From: Dastarcus helophoroides
Taxonomy: Eukaryota > Arthropoda > Insecta > Coleoptera > Bothrideridae
NCBI GenBank assembly: GCA_028583605.1
Contig: CM053330.1
Location: forward strand, 19,679,539-19,743,538
Direction of reading: 5' to 3'
DNA length: 64,000 nt
Part shown: in pieces, positions 1 through 49,699 of the stretch
Layout of the letters: each line of letters opens with the position of its first letter
How positions within the stretch are numbered: position 1 is the first letter of the stretch
Program-made: the position numbers and the translations under genes
The notes under the pieces: model-generated
Database searches by the model: none
What the model was told of the DNA's origin: nothing
Seen by the model: only the letters and a program-made list of their open reading frames with translations

Positions 1-300
1 ATCAGACATTAGGAGCACCTCCAAGTGAAGATTTAATGGAGTTTCGTATAATAGGGCAGGTGACCGTATTACTAGCTGAAATATAGCCGATTATTGATTT
101 ACAGCGGTACTACAACAAATAATTGAAGATGCCTCTATTTGCCAGTCCAAACAAAAATGCATATTTCGATCCAAAGCATTGTTTTCGATTAGCTTTCAAG
201 TAAACTATTAAATTTTTCTTAAAACAAATTCTTTCTTTTACAGCACAGGTACAAGTCAAATTATTACCAAAATAAAAAGGTCTCTAAGGTAACAAAAAAA
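1..300. other. Unassigned AT-rich sequence
   Basis: I see no coding region, structured repeat or RNA gene here. Confidence 0.4.
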
Positions 301-301
301 G

Positions 302-665
302 GAACACTGAAGGATAGAGCAAGGGAGGTTATATTCTTGGAGTAGGGTTACTACTCAGACAAGATCACCTGGATAAGAAGATACCTAGGAAGCTCTTCAG
401 TGCAGTGAAAGGAAATGGAATGGTGGTCAACTATTCAGAAGCATTCCTTTCGGGTTCAACCTAACACAATGGTTGAGTAAGGATACTGAAGAGTAGAGTA
501 AGGGGATTCGGTTCTTGAAGTAGGATTACTACTCGGACAAGAACAGCTGGATAACCAAATACTCAGGGTGCTCTTCAGTGTGGCGAAGGGAGATGGAATG
601 GTGGTTAACTGTTCAGAATCATCATACTTTCCCGTGAGATTAGCCCATAGAGTTAGCATTTAAGT
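302..665. repeat. Diverged tandem duplication, about 179-bp unit
   Basis: The segment starting at 302 is repeated from 481. Shared landmarks include ACTGAAG, TACTACTC.GACAAGA, GCTCTTCAGTG and GATGGAATGGTGGT. The two units are perhaps 75-80 percent alike by eye. The short minus-strand ORF here is not supported as a gene. Confidence 0.7.
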
Positions 666-1087
666 AGGAGGTTAAGTTCTAAAAATATAAGCTGCCTCTC
701 ACTAACCAGAGTACTAATATTTTTCAAAAATTAATAAATAAATAAGTAAATATACATGTTCTTATAAACTTTGTTGCATAGATCTACCACTGGAGTGAGG
801 ACACTCCAGCTGTCAGGAAGGGCCGAATGTTATCAACCATGACAACCGAGGGTTTCGAAATTCTCGCACAAGTTCAGCGATGATCTCAGAAGTCGTGATT
901 TCAGGATCGCTGACGGGACAAATGCTCGCGAGCAACCGAAATGCGGCTGCTGGGATAAGGCATTCATTCTGGGCCTTTCATTTGAGACGTATGTTCGCTG
1001 CTAGCCAGCGTTAAAATGTATAAATTTTACTTTGTCTTTTCATATGTTACAGTTTGATATTTTTATAATAAAGGGTTGTTTACACGA
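666..1087. other. Unassigned sequence with a GC-richer patch
   Basis: A patch at about 780-1010 is less AT-rich than its flanks and has short open stretches, but I found no family motif. It may be an old element remnant. Confidence 0.3.
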
Positions 1088-1253
1088 TTTTCAGTTTTTT
1101 AAATAAAATCAAGACGAATTGAAATTCAATTGTTTTATCAGCGGAATAATATTGGGCATTAAAATTTGCACTACTTTGCTCATTTAAGCTTCTTTGTATC
1201 TCTAATAGTTTACAAGATCCCTATAGTGGAAATCAAATTTGGTTCAACCTGTA
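1088..1253. mobile_element. Truncated right end of the TACAGGTTGAACC MITE family
   Basis: It matches the last 165 bp or so of the element at 2732-4197, ending GGTTCAACCTGTA. The remainder of that element is absent to the left. Confidence 0.8.
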
Positions 1254-1255
1254 TA

Positions 1256-1985
1256 ATCATCGTTTCCTCGAACAACACAAGAAAGATTTTATAAGGTATA
1301 AAGGACTATTTTAAAGGTCAATCGTGAGTTATGACACGATTTGGTAATCATTACAGTGGATGTCCTTGGAGCTCCAAGTACGTGGACGACGGACCAGATA
1401 CATGTGAATGTATCATGTTTGATTCGGCAACAAGTACGATACACTCATACCGATATGTCCACGCGCATCTTGTGACGTAATACGCGATGCAAAAGCTCAG
1501 ATGTTTACATTATACCGTGCTTACCGATGTAATGTATAAATTCTCTAAAACTGTGAACAAACATATTTCAAAAAAATGCTCGGACACGTCGATTTTTATT
1601 TCTAAATTGTCACTTAAAGATGGATTTTTCAACCCCCCACTCCTTGACCGCTAAGAGCTAGCAACCCCAGCTTTAAAAATTCAAATAGTAAAGTACCCCT
1701 TTCGATGTCTTACTTAATAGATCTTTTTATACTGAATATAACAAAAAAAAGTTTGTTAAAATCGGTTAATAAATAACGGAGATATTCGTCAAAATGTTGG
1801 CATGTTAGCATGTTAGCAATGTTCTGCATCCGCACATTTGCTTCGCAGGCAACGTAACCTGCGCTCACGGAACGAGTTTGCGTCAAAATCTCAGCATACC
1901 GGTATAAGTCTACCGTGGCAACAAGTAAAATTACCAAATTAATGAAGCTTTATCCCCGTCTTTTTCTTAAGTAGTAAAGGTCAAG
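1256..1985. other. Unassigned repeat-like sequence
   Basis: The stretch has CCCC-rich AT-dense segments (1630-1700) resembling the degenerate non-coding repeats seen at 4.7-5.4 kb, and a short direct repeat GCATGTTAGCATGTTAGCAATG near 1800. I see no gene. Confidence 0.3.
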
Positions 1986-1992
1986 CTTTGCC

Positions 1993-2000
1993 TATAAAAG
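1993..2000 (+). promoter_or_regulatory. TATA box of the 109-aa ORF
   Basis: TATAAAAG is placed so that transcription would begin near 2023-2030, leaving a 5' UTR of about 20 nt before the ATG at 2045. Confidence 0.45.
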
Positions 2001-2044
2001 ACTTAAAACTTTTTAGTGGTCTTTATTACAACTAAGTCTGTAAC

Positions 2045-2374
2045 ATGCCAAGCCTAAAGTTTTTCCGTTTCATCTACGAGGGAGTGTTTTTGTTTGTGGA
2101 AAAAGTTTACCAAAATCAATTGGGTCATATCGACATATTAACTAGTGAATATCGGGAGTTTATTTCCAAACGACTTCTCTGCAAGCCGTATTGTTCGAAA
2201 GAAGAAGTGATGAAGCCCACCACACGCTTCGCCATCAATGTTATCTGCGAAAATAAGGAACTGAGGAAATTCCTTGAAATATATGACGAAGAGTGTGATC
2301 GGTGCGAGAAGCCTTTCTTCAACGTAGAGCCCGTTAATATGCTCCAGGTACCGACAAAGACCATCATGCTTTGA
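2045..2374 (+). CDS. Small intronless ORF, 109 aa, unknown function
   Basis: I do not recognise this protein. It is 109 residues, with a hydrophobic stretch near residues 6-18, no obvious signal peptide cleavage site, and cysteine pairs CKPYC (about 46-50) and CDRC (about 84-87) that might bind metal or form disulphides. The DNA is clearly less AT-rich than its surroundings. A TATAAAAG box lies about 45-52 bp upstream of the ATG, and an ATTAAA signal about 70 bp after the stop. It lies between a truncated MITE copy (1088-1253) and a full copy of the same family (2732-4197). It could be a host gene, a retroposed gene or a gene captured by mobile DNA. An overlapping minus-strand ORF (2125-2367) is taken as its shadow. 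Confidence 0.5.
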   Translation: MPSLKFFRFIYEGVFLFVEKVYQNQLGHIDILTSEYREFISKRLLCKPYCSKEEVMKPTTRFAINVICENKELRKFLEIYDEECDRCEKPFFNVEPVNMLQVPTKTIML

Positions 2375-2444
2375 AGAACTACGTTTATTATTTATTTTTT
2401 GCTGTTTTTTTTATTCTTTATGTATATTTTTTGTTGTTGTTTTT

Positions 2445-2450
2445 ATTAAA
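2445..2450 (+). terminator. Poly(A) signal of the 109-aa ORF
   Basis: ATTAAA about 70 nt after the TGA at 2374, followed by a T/G-rich stretch typical of downstream elements. Confidence 0.4.
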
Positions 2451-2731
2451 GTTTATCTGCTCGAAAACACTGAGTTTAATTTGTTTTGTCGTTTTTCTCC
2501 TTTTCCCATTTCTCTCACATTTTTTACTTTTGTTTTAATTTTATTGTACAAGTGAAAACTCTTTTATATATTTTTTCTTTTTTCATGCGAATTAGACAAA
2601 TTTGGAATATCATAAGTATTAAAACTTTTTGTTTCAACTTTATTAGACATTATTGCTTTTTTAGCTTACTACTAGATCCTCTTTTAATAACTTTAGAATC
2701 TAATAAATAAAAAAGAGTCTGCTTACCTATA

Positions 2732-4197
2732 TACAGGTTGAACCAAATTTGATTTCCACTACAGGGATTTCGTAAACCATTAGAGATACAAGAAAGCTTA
2801 AATGGGCAAAGTAGTGCAGAATTCATCTCCTAATAATATTCCGTTGAGAAAACAATTGAATTTCAACTCGTCTTGATTTTATTTAGGAAAAAACTGAAAA
2901 TCGCCATTTTTAAAAATTAGCTGTAACTTCTTTATTTGAAGTCCGATTGAAAAAATTCAAAAAATGTAATTAGTTGTTTTTTGAGGCCTTTTTATTAGTG
3001 TACATTATTTATTTCTAAGTTTAACTATTTTCGAGAAAATTATGTCAACTTTGTTATTTCTTATGGACGCTATATTGGATTTTATCATTTTTGAATTTGG
3101 AATATTTTTCTGATAAATTTGATGTATGTCATGCCATAGTTCAAATGTGGTAATGTAGGGTAAGTGAACTAATATTTTATTTTAAAACAAAGAAATTATA
3201 GTAGGCGATGAAAGTGCCATAACTTTTAATAATAAAAAATGGAGTTCCTAAAAAAGCAATAATTATTAAAAAACCTAAAGTATTATCACAAACTGTATAT
3301 TATTGAAATATTTATTAATAATTGTACCGTGCATGATTCCCTTTAAATTACGTAACTCTCTGAACAAGGACTTTATTAAGGACAACTTTTCCATGACTCA
3401 TACGCAAGTGTGCGTTCTAGACTTCTCTAGAAGTTAAATATTTTAAGAAGGATAATGTGCATAAATGAGAGTCATTTCTAATGTTAGATTGTTAGATATT
3501 TCACGTTACACGAATACGTATTTAATATTAAAAGAATTTTTGTAAAAATTACCGACAACATTTTTAAAACATCAAAACGTTTTCCTAGAATTAAACCAGT
3601 TAAAGAGGTGCATATACGTTAATAAGTGTTTCAATATTGCACAGTTTGTTACAATATATTGAGTTTATTAATAATTATTGTTACGCAATTAGTTACTGTA
3701 TTTTTATTATTAACAGTTATGGCACTTGCATCGCCTACTATAATTTTTTTGTTTAAAAATAAAAAATTAGTTAATTTAACCCACTTTGCCACATTTGAAG
3801 TATGGCCTGTCACATGTCAAATTAATCAGAAAAATATGCCAAATTCGAAAATAATTAAAATTTAATATGGCGTCCTTAAGAAATAACAAAGTTGACATAA
3901 TTTTTTTGGAAACAGTTTAATTTGCAAAAAATTAATGTACACCAATGAAAAGGTCTCAAAAAACAACTAATTACAGTTTTTCAATCGGACTTCAAATTAA
4001 CAAGTCACAACTGATTTTTAAAAATAGCGATTTTCAGTTTTTCAAAATAAAATCAAGACGAATTGAAATTTAATTGTTTTCTTGCCGGAATAATATTAGG
4101 CATTAAATTCTGCACTACTTTTCCTATTTAATCTTCCTTGTATCTCTAATAGTTTACGATATCCCTGTAGTGGAAATCAAATTTGATTCAACCTCTA
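2732..4197. mobile_element. Foldback MITE, TACAGGTTGAACC family, full copy (1.47 kb)
   Basis: The terminal inverted repeats are about 550-600 bp long and run inward from TACAGGTTGAACCAAATTT at the left and its complement at the right. TA dinucleotides flank both tips, as expected for Tc1/mariner-type target duplications. There is no transposase frame; ORFs in the arms are incidental. The same family occurs at 1088, 34308, 43670 and 60302. Confidence 0.85.
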
Positions 4198-4199
4198 TA

Positions 4200-6480
4200 C
4201 CTACGAATATGTTTACTTTTGTGAAATATATAAAGAATATTTAATATCTAAACATATATCAATAACAAATTAATTTTTTTATTTTAATAGTACTTCATTG
4301 TTTGCATAAACTTAAGATATGTACAAAATATTTTTTATCTTTCATAAAAATTATTAGAAAAATATTTAAAAATATTTTCAATAATAAATTTACAAAATGC
4401 ATATATTAAAAATCAAACATAAGAATATTTACACAATTCAAGATAAAAATTTAAAAACATGTTTCAAATTTAAATATTTTGTTTGAAAAGTTACAATTTC
4501 ATGAAAAATTTCGACATTTTGAAATTAAGGAATAACTTGTGAAAAAAGATAAAACTTTGAGCAGACATTCAAAAATTTAAATAACCAAGTTTCAAGTTAT
4601 AAAGTTAAATAATTCACCACAAATTTCGATAGAAAAAGCCATATTTTGAGAAAAAATGCAAAATTTTAAAAATAGGGTTTTCCCGCGAAATGATGAAAAA
4701 CATCTAACAAGCAAAGGTGGCGAAGTATCCGATTTTGCTAATTTTTGGATATGTTTTAGACAACTGAAGTTTAAGAAACATGTATTTTTTATGGTTCGAT
4801 AAATGGTTTTAAGGGTAGTTCTACTCCCTTAAAGTTGGGGCTGAAAATGTCGATTTTGCTATTTCTCAGACTGTAAACGATATTCGATTCGTTTCATTTT
4901 CCAAAAGTTTTATTTGATGAGAAATGAAAGAAAATTTTTTAACTTTTTCTACCCCTATCATGGGGAAAACCTACCCCTTTTTTTAGACACAAAAATGGTA
5001 ATTATAGCAGCAACATTTTGAAATAAATTATGTTACCTTATACACCAAAACTAATTTTATTTATTTTTGGGTTTTGTCAAAAAAATTTGTTGGGGGTAAA
5101 CACCACGTGAAGCAAATGCCATAGGAGTTTTATAATTTTTGGTTCGTTTCTTTTTTTTTGTAAAACGACATATTTCGGCAAGAAACTAAAAAAATGATTT
5201 TTTGAAATTTTGCTGGTCATTCCCCATCCTCGCGCTCAACCCGATTTTAAGAGGGGGTGAGCCACCTACTTCAAAAACCGCAAAATTTGAGATCATTTGG
5301 TCCCTCTGTATGCACCGAAAGAAAAGTTTTCAAGTTTTTTTAACTTCCCTGATGGGGATAAATTACCCCTATGTTCTAGTTGTTTTATTTATCAGTTACC
5401 TGTTTCCTTGGAAACACTAGCAGCTAGGATACATGAATACCACCTTTTTATATACATCAAATTTAATCTTAGCTTTTTAAAAACAATAATTTTTATATAT
5501 TTTCCGGTTGCACAAAAAATGTTGTGTGCCTCATTTGCGTAACTCTTTAACCATCTTGACATTGTCAAGCTTCGGCTGCGTAGCGGCCTAGGCCATGATA
5601 CTCCTCTCGGTACGGTAAGGAGTTACTTCACGGTCTAGGCGCACAAATAACGATTATCATAGAAAGCATGGATTTTTAATTAGGTATTTTACGGTAAACT
5701 TCTTTTGGTCCGAACTGTATTTTTCTTGGCTTTTTTAATTTTTTTCTCATGAACAATAACTGTTCGGGATCACTATCAGGTCTTGATAGCTCCGATAAAA
5801 TGAAACGCGTTTTATGTAAACTTAACGACGTTTATTAAATGAACTGACATCGCCGAGATCTGGGATGCAATTCTTTTGTACAAAACCTACAGACTACTTC
5901 AAAACACCAAGTTTTACCCCACATGTGTTCTATTGTTCTAATAGGGTCGCTGGTCAGGCCACATGCTTCCGGTGGTCAAGTGGCGATCTGACCATTTCTT
6001 ACACTAAATATCTTAGATAACTAACAATAACATTAAAAAAAGCACTAGACCTCAAAATTGCAGCTCTGGAAAAATCCTGCAAAATTAAATATTTCTTGTT
6101 CGTCTCGCATGAAGGATTTAACCTGTAGCGCGCCTGAAAAAGACGACCTTCTTTTTCTGCTATAATTTTCCTAGGACGTTATTTTTTAGGAATATTTTTA
6201 ACAGTTTCATGCACACCAAAAAAACAGCTTGACTGGACCGATTTAACGCAAACGGAATAGTTTTATATGCATATCCTATCTATGCAAGTTTTCTGCAGCT
6301 TGCCTTTGATTTTTATTACAACTTTTTTCTTCCAATTACTAATCGCAATAAAAAAATAAGCACAATACACATAAGTCAATGATATTAAACTTTGGCAAAA
6401 AAAAAACAAAATTCGATCCAAAACTCTATTATCCATGTAAAAAAATGGATCTTGAAACAGGAATTCCCGACGTAGAGCAA
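4200..6480. other. Intergenic repeat-derived sequence
   Basis: The part at 4700-5400 shows CCCCTTAAAG and 'CCGATTTTG'-type stretches related to the arms of the foldback element at 12.3-15.9 kb, so it is probably a diverged relative. The rest is AT-rich with no recognisable gene. A GC-richer patch at 5560-5640 contains no family motif I recognise. Confidence 0.35.
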
Positions 6481-6482
6481 GA

Positions 6483-6488
6483 TTTATT
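6483..6488 (-). terminator. Candidate poly(A) signal of FA2H
   Basis: AATAAA on the minus strand, about 200 nt downstream of the FA2H stop codon. It is the nearest canonical signal I saw. The assignment is by position only. Confidence 0.4.
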
Positions 6489-6684
6489 GCTAGTTAGTGT
6501 TAGTAATTTGTGAATTCTATCCAGTCAATTATATTGTGATCTATAAAATAGGACTCAAATTAAGGGAAAAATAAGATTATACTATAACAAACATATAATA
6601 TATTTAAAAAAATAATACAAAATTTATATCAACAAAAGCAAAGGTCACTCGAAATCACACAAGAAATAGTGTATGCGACATCTT

Positions 6685-44912
<38,228 letters not shown>

Positions 44913-44999
44913 AGCGACTCGTTTATCTGGAAACATACATTCGCAATCAGCATGTATTGGGAATAAAAAAGACAATTTTGTTAAATGTTTTGTAGGGTC

Positions 45000-46860
45000 A
45001 GAAGCAGGTACAAATAAAAATGATTAATACCAAATTCTTGTTATTTAATAAGTGTTGTTTGCTGAAACGACTACATGCTAAGTCTCAAAAGTAATGCGCA
45101 TTCCGGAAACTGACGAGTTTTGAAAAAGTCGTCGGACAGGTCAATATTTTTTATTTTTTTTGAAGGTGTGAATTTATGTGGGAATTTTGTTTTTGAAAAT
45201 TAAACTTCACCAAAGTTCATGTCCCCAAGAAACAAAATTAGCCTGTCATAGCATTTTTTCTAAACATTTTTGGTGTCGGAATATTACCAGCGCAAGTGGC
45301 GTTTTATTTCCGAGTTACTCTGTAGAATTTTATACGCCACCTGGATAGATAATATACAAAACGTGAAATGTCTTACTAAGTTTACTAATAATTGATTCGA
45401 GTAGTATCGATTCCAATTTTCTCTGAGTGCATGTGCATGCTATCCTTACATTAGTATCTACTACGTTTGACAATGTCAGATCGACAGCCGAAGTACATTT
45501 CCAACTAATATTAATAATTGATTACTTATGTGCTAAAGAAGTTAAACCCCCCTCAGAGATAAATTAAAAATCAAATTATTCAAATCAACAATTTCAACAA
45601 CAGTACCTAGTAATATGGTAACTAATTACCAACACCGAATAATTTAATGTTGACTTCTAAGATTATTTATGTAGTGTGTCCCACTAGTTCATATCTGTTA
45701 AGGAAAAATGCATTTTTCTCATTTTTTGCAATGTTGCCAAACTACTTCAGCTATACAATTTAAAATTTATTTTCATTGCATACAATATAGAGTGTTCCGT
45801 TTTCCGTTTTCCGTTTTCCCTGGGTAACTTCGTTTTTTTTTTAAATCGTATTGATTTTATTAATTAATTTACTTATTTTTTTGAACTCTACTCATAATTT
45901 TAGTTTAGGTTTTATTAGCTTTCTCTATGCCTCAACCTAATATTTCTCAAGATATTATGATTTTTTAAATATTTTTTAGACTTTAAAGGATAAATCTCTC
46001 ATTTTCGTAGAATGATTAGTCAAATTGCTTGGCTATACAAAAATACTCAAAAATGATTCAAATGTGTTATATGTTTAAATAGAACCACCAAAAAAAGGAT
46101 CATTGATGTTCAAAAGCTTTCCCTAATCTTAATAGTTGTGGAAAATGTACTTTTTGCGCGGAATCCTGGTAACATTTGCGTATTTGTTCGACCTGTAATG
46201 CAGAATAACGCTGTATCTGTAAATATAGTAATTTGGAAAAAAATATTGGATTATTAGGAAATCTTGATAAGCTCAACGATAAAATTGTTGTCTCTTTTTA
46301 AAAACTCTTTTTCTGTTAATAATAAGATAACGGATCTGGTAAGGTCAAAAGTTTTTCTTAATTAAGCATTTATTGACTATTCTCTTCGAAATTCCAAGAT
46401 CATCACTAATAAGTTTAAATATTTAGAAGTTTAAGGTACCGGGTCTGGCAAGAATAATTTTCTTTTCTTAGCCGGAATGATACATAATTGTTCTCTGGAT
46501 CTAAAATTAAAAACCGTAATTTCGTGTAGTTGATGGCTTAGAACTCATCTGAAGTTAAAGACAGTGATACAATCGGAACATTTTTCAAAAAAGCTGCATA
46601 AGTCGAAAACGCAGCGTCCTGGACCTGAAGTATTTTTCAAAGGTAGTCTAAATTTTAATGGAGAGTCTAAAAATGAAATGATGTCATGATGTCGCGTGTA
46701 TACCTGACGAACTAACGTAAGCAGCAAGAACTGCGGTAACGAGCGTGAATAAATATTAAAAAAACTAGAAGAGTTCCAAACGAACACGAATGAATGAAGG
46801 CGTCTCAATTTTCCAACTTTCGTCCTTGTTTGATTCTACCTGTGACTTTCTTTATTAATA
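45000..46860. other. Region upstream of the FA2H start; promoter and 5' exon not identified
   Basis: No convincing TATA box, initiator or non-coding first exon could be picked out. A stretch at about 46100-46220 reads CGKCTFCAES and CSTCNAE in one frame, which may be a worn coding relic, but it is too short to name. Confidence 0.3.
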
Positions 46861-46864
46861 TGAA

Positions 46865-46873
46865 CCTTTTTGT
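46865..46873 (+). repeat. 9-bp target-site duplication, left
   Basis: CCTTTTTGT immediately before the left tip AGGTCC of the giant foldback element. The same nine bases follow the right tip. Confidence 0.85.
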
Positions 46874-47199
46874 AGGTCCATTGACCTGAGATCCGACCAC
46901 GTCCGAAAAATAAATTATTGATACCAGAATTTTGTACTATTTTTGTACCTTTTTGTACCGCTAAAAAAAATTTTTGTACCGCAACCCAAAAACTGAAAAT
47001 GGCAATTTACAATTCGGATCCTAGGTCAACGTGAAAACCACGACTACCTTCAAAATCAAATCTGACTATGCCATAATTTTGTACTATTTTTGTACCTTTT
47101 TGTACCACAAGTTTTAATTTTTGTACCGTTTAATTTTCCAAGAAAAACGATATCACAACTCGGGTCCCAGGTCAATGTGAAAATCACGACCACTTTAAA

Positions 47200-49680
47200 A
47201 TTCAAATTTGATTATACCATATTTAAGTACTATTTTTGTACCCTTTTGTACCATCAATTAAAAATTTTGTACCACAACCCCAACTAAGAAAAAAAATATT
47301 TTAAATATTTCGGATGTCAAGCCAACGTAACAAACTGAAGTACATATCTTCATCAAAAATAAAATCCGACTATACCATACTTTTGTACTATTTTTGTACC
47401 CTTTTGTACCATCAATTAAAAATTTTGTACCACCACCCCAACTAAGCAAAAAATTATTTTAAACATTTCGGATCTCAAGCCAATGTGACGAACTGAAGTA
47501 CATATCTACATCAAAAATAAAATCCGACTATACCATACTTTTGTACTATTTTTGTATCCTTTTGTACCATCAATTAAAAATTTTGTACCACCACCCCAAC
47601 TAAGAAAAAAATTATTTTAAGTATTTCGGATCTCAAGTCTACGTGACAAACTGAAGTACATATCTACATCAAAAATAAAATCCGACTATACCATAGTTTT
47701 GTACTATTTTTGTACCCTTTTGTACCATCAATTAAAAATTTTGTACCACCACCCCAACTAAGAAAAAAAATTTTTAAATATTTCGGATCTCAAGTCCACG
47801 TGACAAACTGAAGTACATATCTATATCAAAAGTAAAATCCGACTATACTATAGTTTTGTACTATTTTTGTACCCTTTTGTACCATCAATTAAAAATTTTG
47901 TACCATCACCCCAACAAAGAAAAAAAATATTTTAAATTTTTCGGATCCCAAGTCCACGTGATAAATTGAAGTACACATCTACATCAAAAATTAAATGTGA
48001 GCTTACCATAGCTTTGTACTGTTTGTGTACCCTATTTTATCATTAATTAAAAATTTTGTACCACCACCCTAACTAAGTAAAAAAATATTCTAAAATTTTT
48101 CGAATCTCAAACAAACGTGACAAAGTTAAGTACATATCTACATCAAGAATAAAATCCGACTATACCATAGTTTTGTACTATTTTTGTACCCTTTTGTACC
48201 ATCAATTAAAAATTTTGTACCACCACCCCAACTAAGAAAAAAAATATTTTAAATATTTCGGATCTCAAGTCCACGTGACAAACTGAAGTACATATCTATA
48301 TCAAAAATAAAATCCGACTAAACCATAATTTTGTACTATTTTTGTACCCTTTTGTACCATCAATTAAAAATATTGTACCGCGACCCTAACTAAGAAAAAA
48401 ATTATTTTAAATATTTCGGATCTCAAGTCCACGTGACAAACTGAAGTACATATCTACATCAAAAATAAAATCCGACTATACCATAATTTTGTACTATTTT
48501 TGTACCATTTTGTACCATCAATTAAAAATTTTGTACCACCACCCCAACTAGGAAAAAAATATTTTAAATATTTCGGATCGCAAGTCCACGTGACAAACTG
48601 AAGTACATATCTACATCAAAAATAAAATCTGACTATACCATAATTCTGTACTATTTTTGTACCCTTTTGTACCATCAATTAAAAATTTTGTACCACCACC
48701 CCAACTAAGAAAAAAAATATTTTAAATATTTCGGATCTCAAGTCCACGTGACAAACTGAAGTACATATCTATATCAAAAATAAAATCCGACTAAACCATA
48801 ATTTTGTACTATTTTTGTACCCTTTTGTACCATCAATTAAAAATTTTGTACCGCGACCCTAACTAAGATAAAAATTATTTTAAATATTTCGGATCTCAAG
48901 TCCACGTGACAAACTGAAGTACATATCTACATCAAAAATAAAATCCGACTATACCATAATTTTGTACTATTTTTGTACCATTTTGTACCATCAATTAAAA
49001 ATTTTGTACCACCACCCCAACTAGGAAAAAAATATTTTAAATATTTCGGATCGCAAGTCCACGTGACAAACTGAAGTACATATCTACATCAAAAATAAAA
49101 TCTGACTATACCATAATTCTGTACTATTTTTGTACCCTTCTGTACCATCAATTAAAAATTTTGTACCACCACGCCAACAAAGAAAAAAAATATTTTAAAT
49201 TTTTCGGATCCCAAGTCCACGTGACAAACTGAAGTACATATCTGCATCAAAAATGAGATCTGACCATACGAGAGTTTTGTAGGTAGTATTATTGTACCCT
49301 CTTTTACTATCAATTAAAAATTTCGTACCATCACCACAATCAGCAAAAAAATATTTTACATATTTCGGAACACAAGTCAACGTGACAAAAAGAAGTACAT
49401 ACATATCTACATCAAAAATGAAATCTGACTATGCCATAATTTTGTATTATTTTTGTACCCTTTTTTACTATCAATTAAAAATTTCGTACCACCACCTTAA
49501 CTAATAAAAAAAATATATTACGTATTACGGATCACAAGTTAGCGTGACAAAAGAATTACATATCTACATCGAAAATGAAATTTGACCATAATTTTGTACT
49601 TTTTTTCAACATCAATAAAAAGATTTGTACTGCCACCCCAATTAAGAAAAAAGATATTTTGAATATTTCGGATCACAGTT
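47200..49680 (+). repeat. Left-arm satellite array, ~158-bp unit
   Basis: About 15 units, each with TTTTGTACTATTTTTGTACC, ATCAATTAAAAATTTTGTACC, ACCACCCCAACTAAG, TTTCGGATCTCAAG and a CACGTG-containing segment in many units. A 473-bp higher-order repeat (three units) is seen twice: the private variants CGCGACCCTAAC at 48379 and 48852 and CGGATCGCAAG at 48574 and 49047 are 473 bp apart. Confidence 0.9.
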
Positions 49681-49699
49681 CAATCAATCCCTTTCAAGT

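Noticed and set aside
3626..3865. ORFs repeated in the TACAGGTTGAACC MITE (also 43690, 63317)
   Set aside because: The ORF is interrupted or shifted in each copy and follows the terminal inverted repeat; there is no transposase motif.
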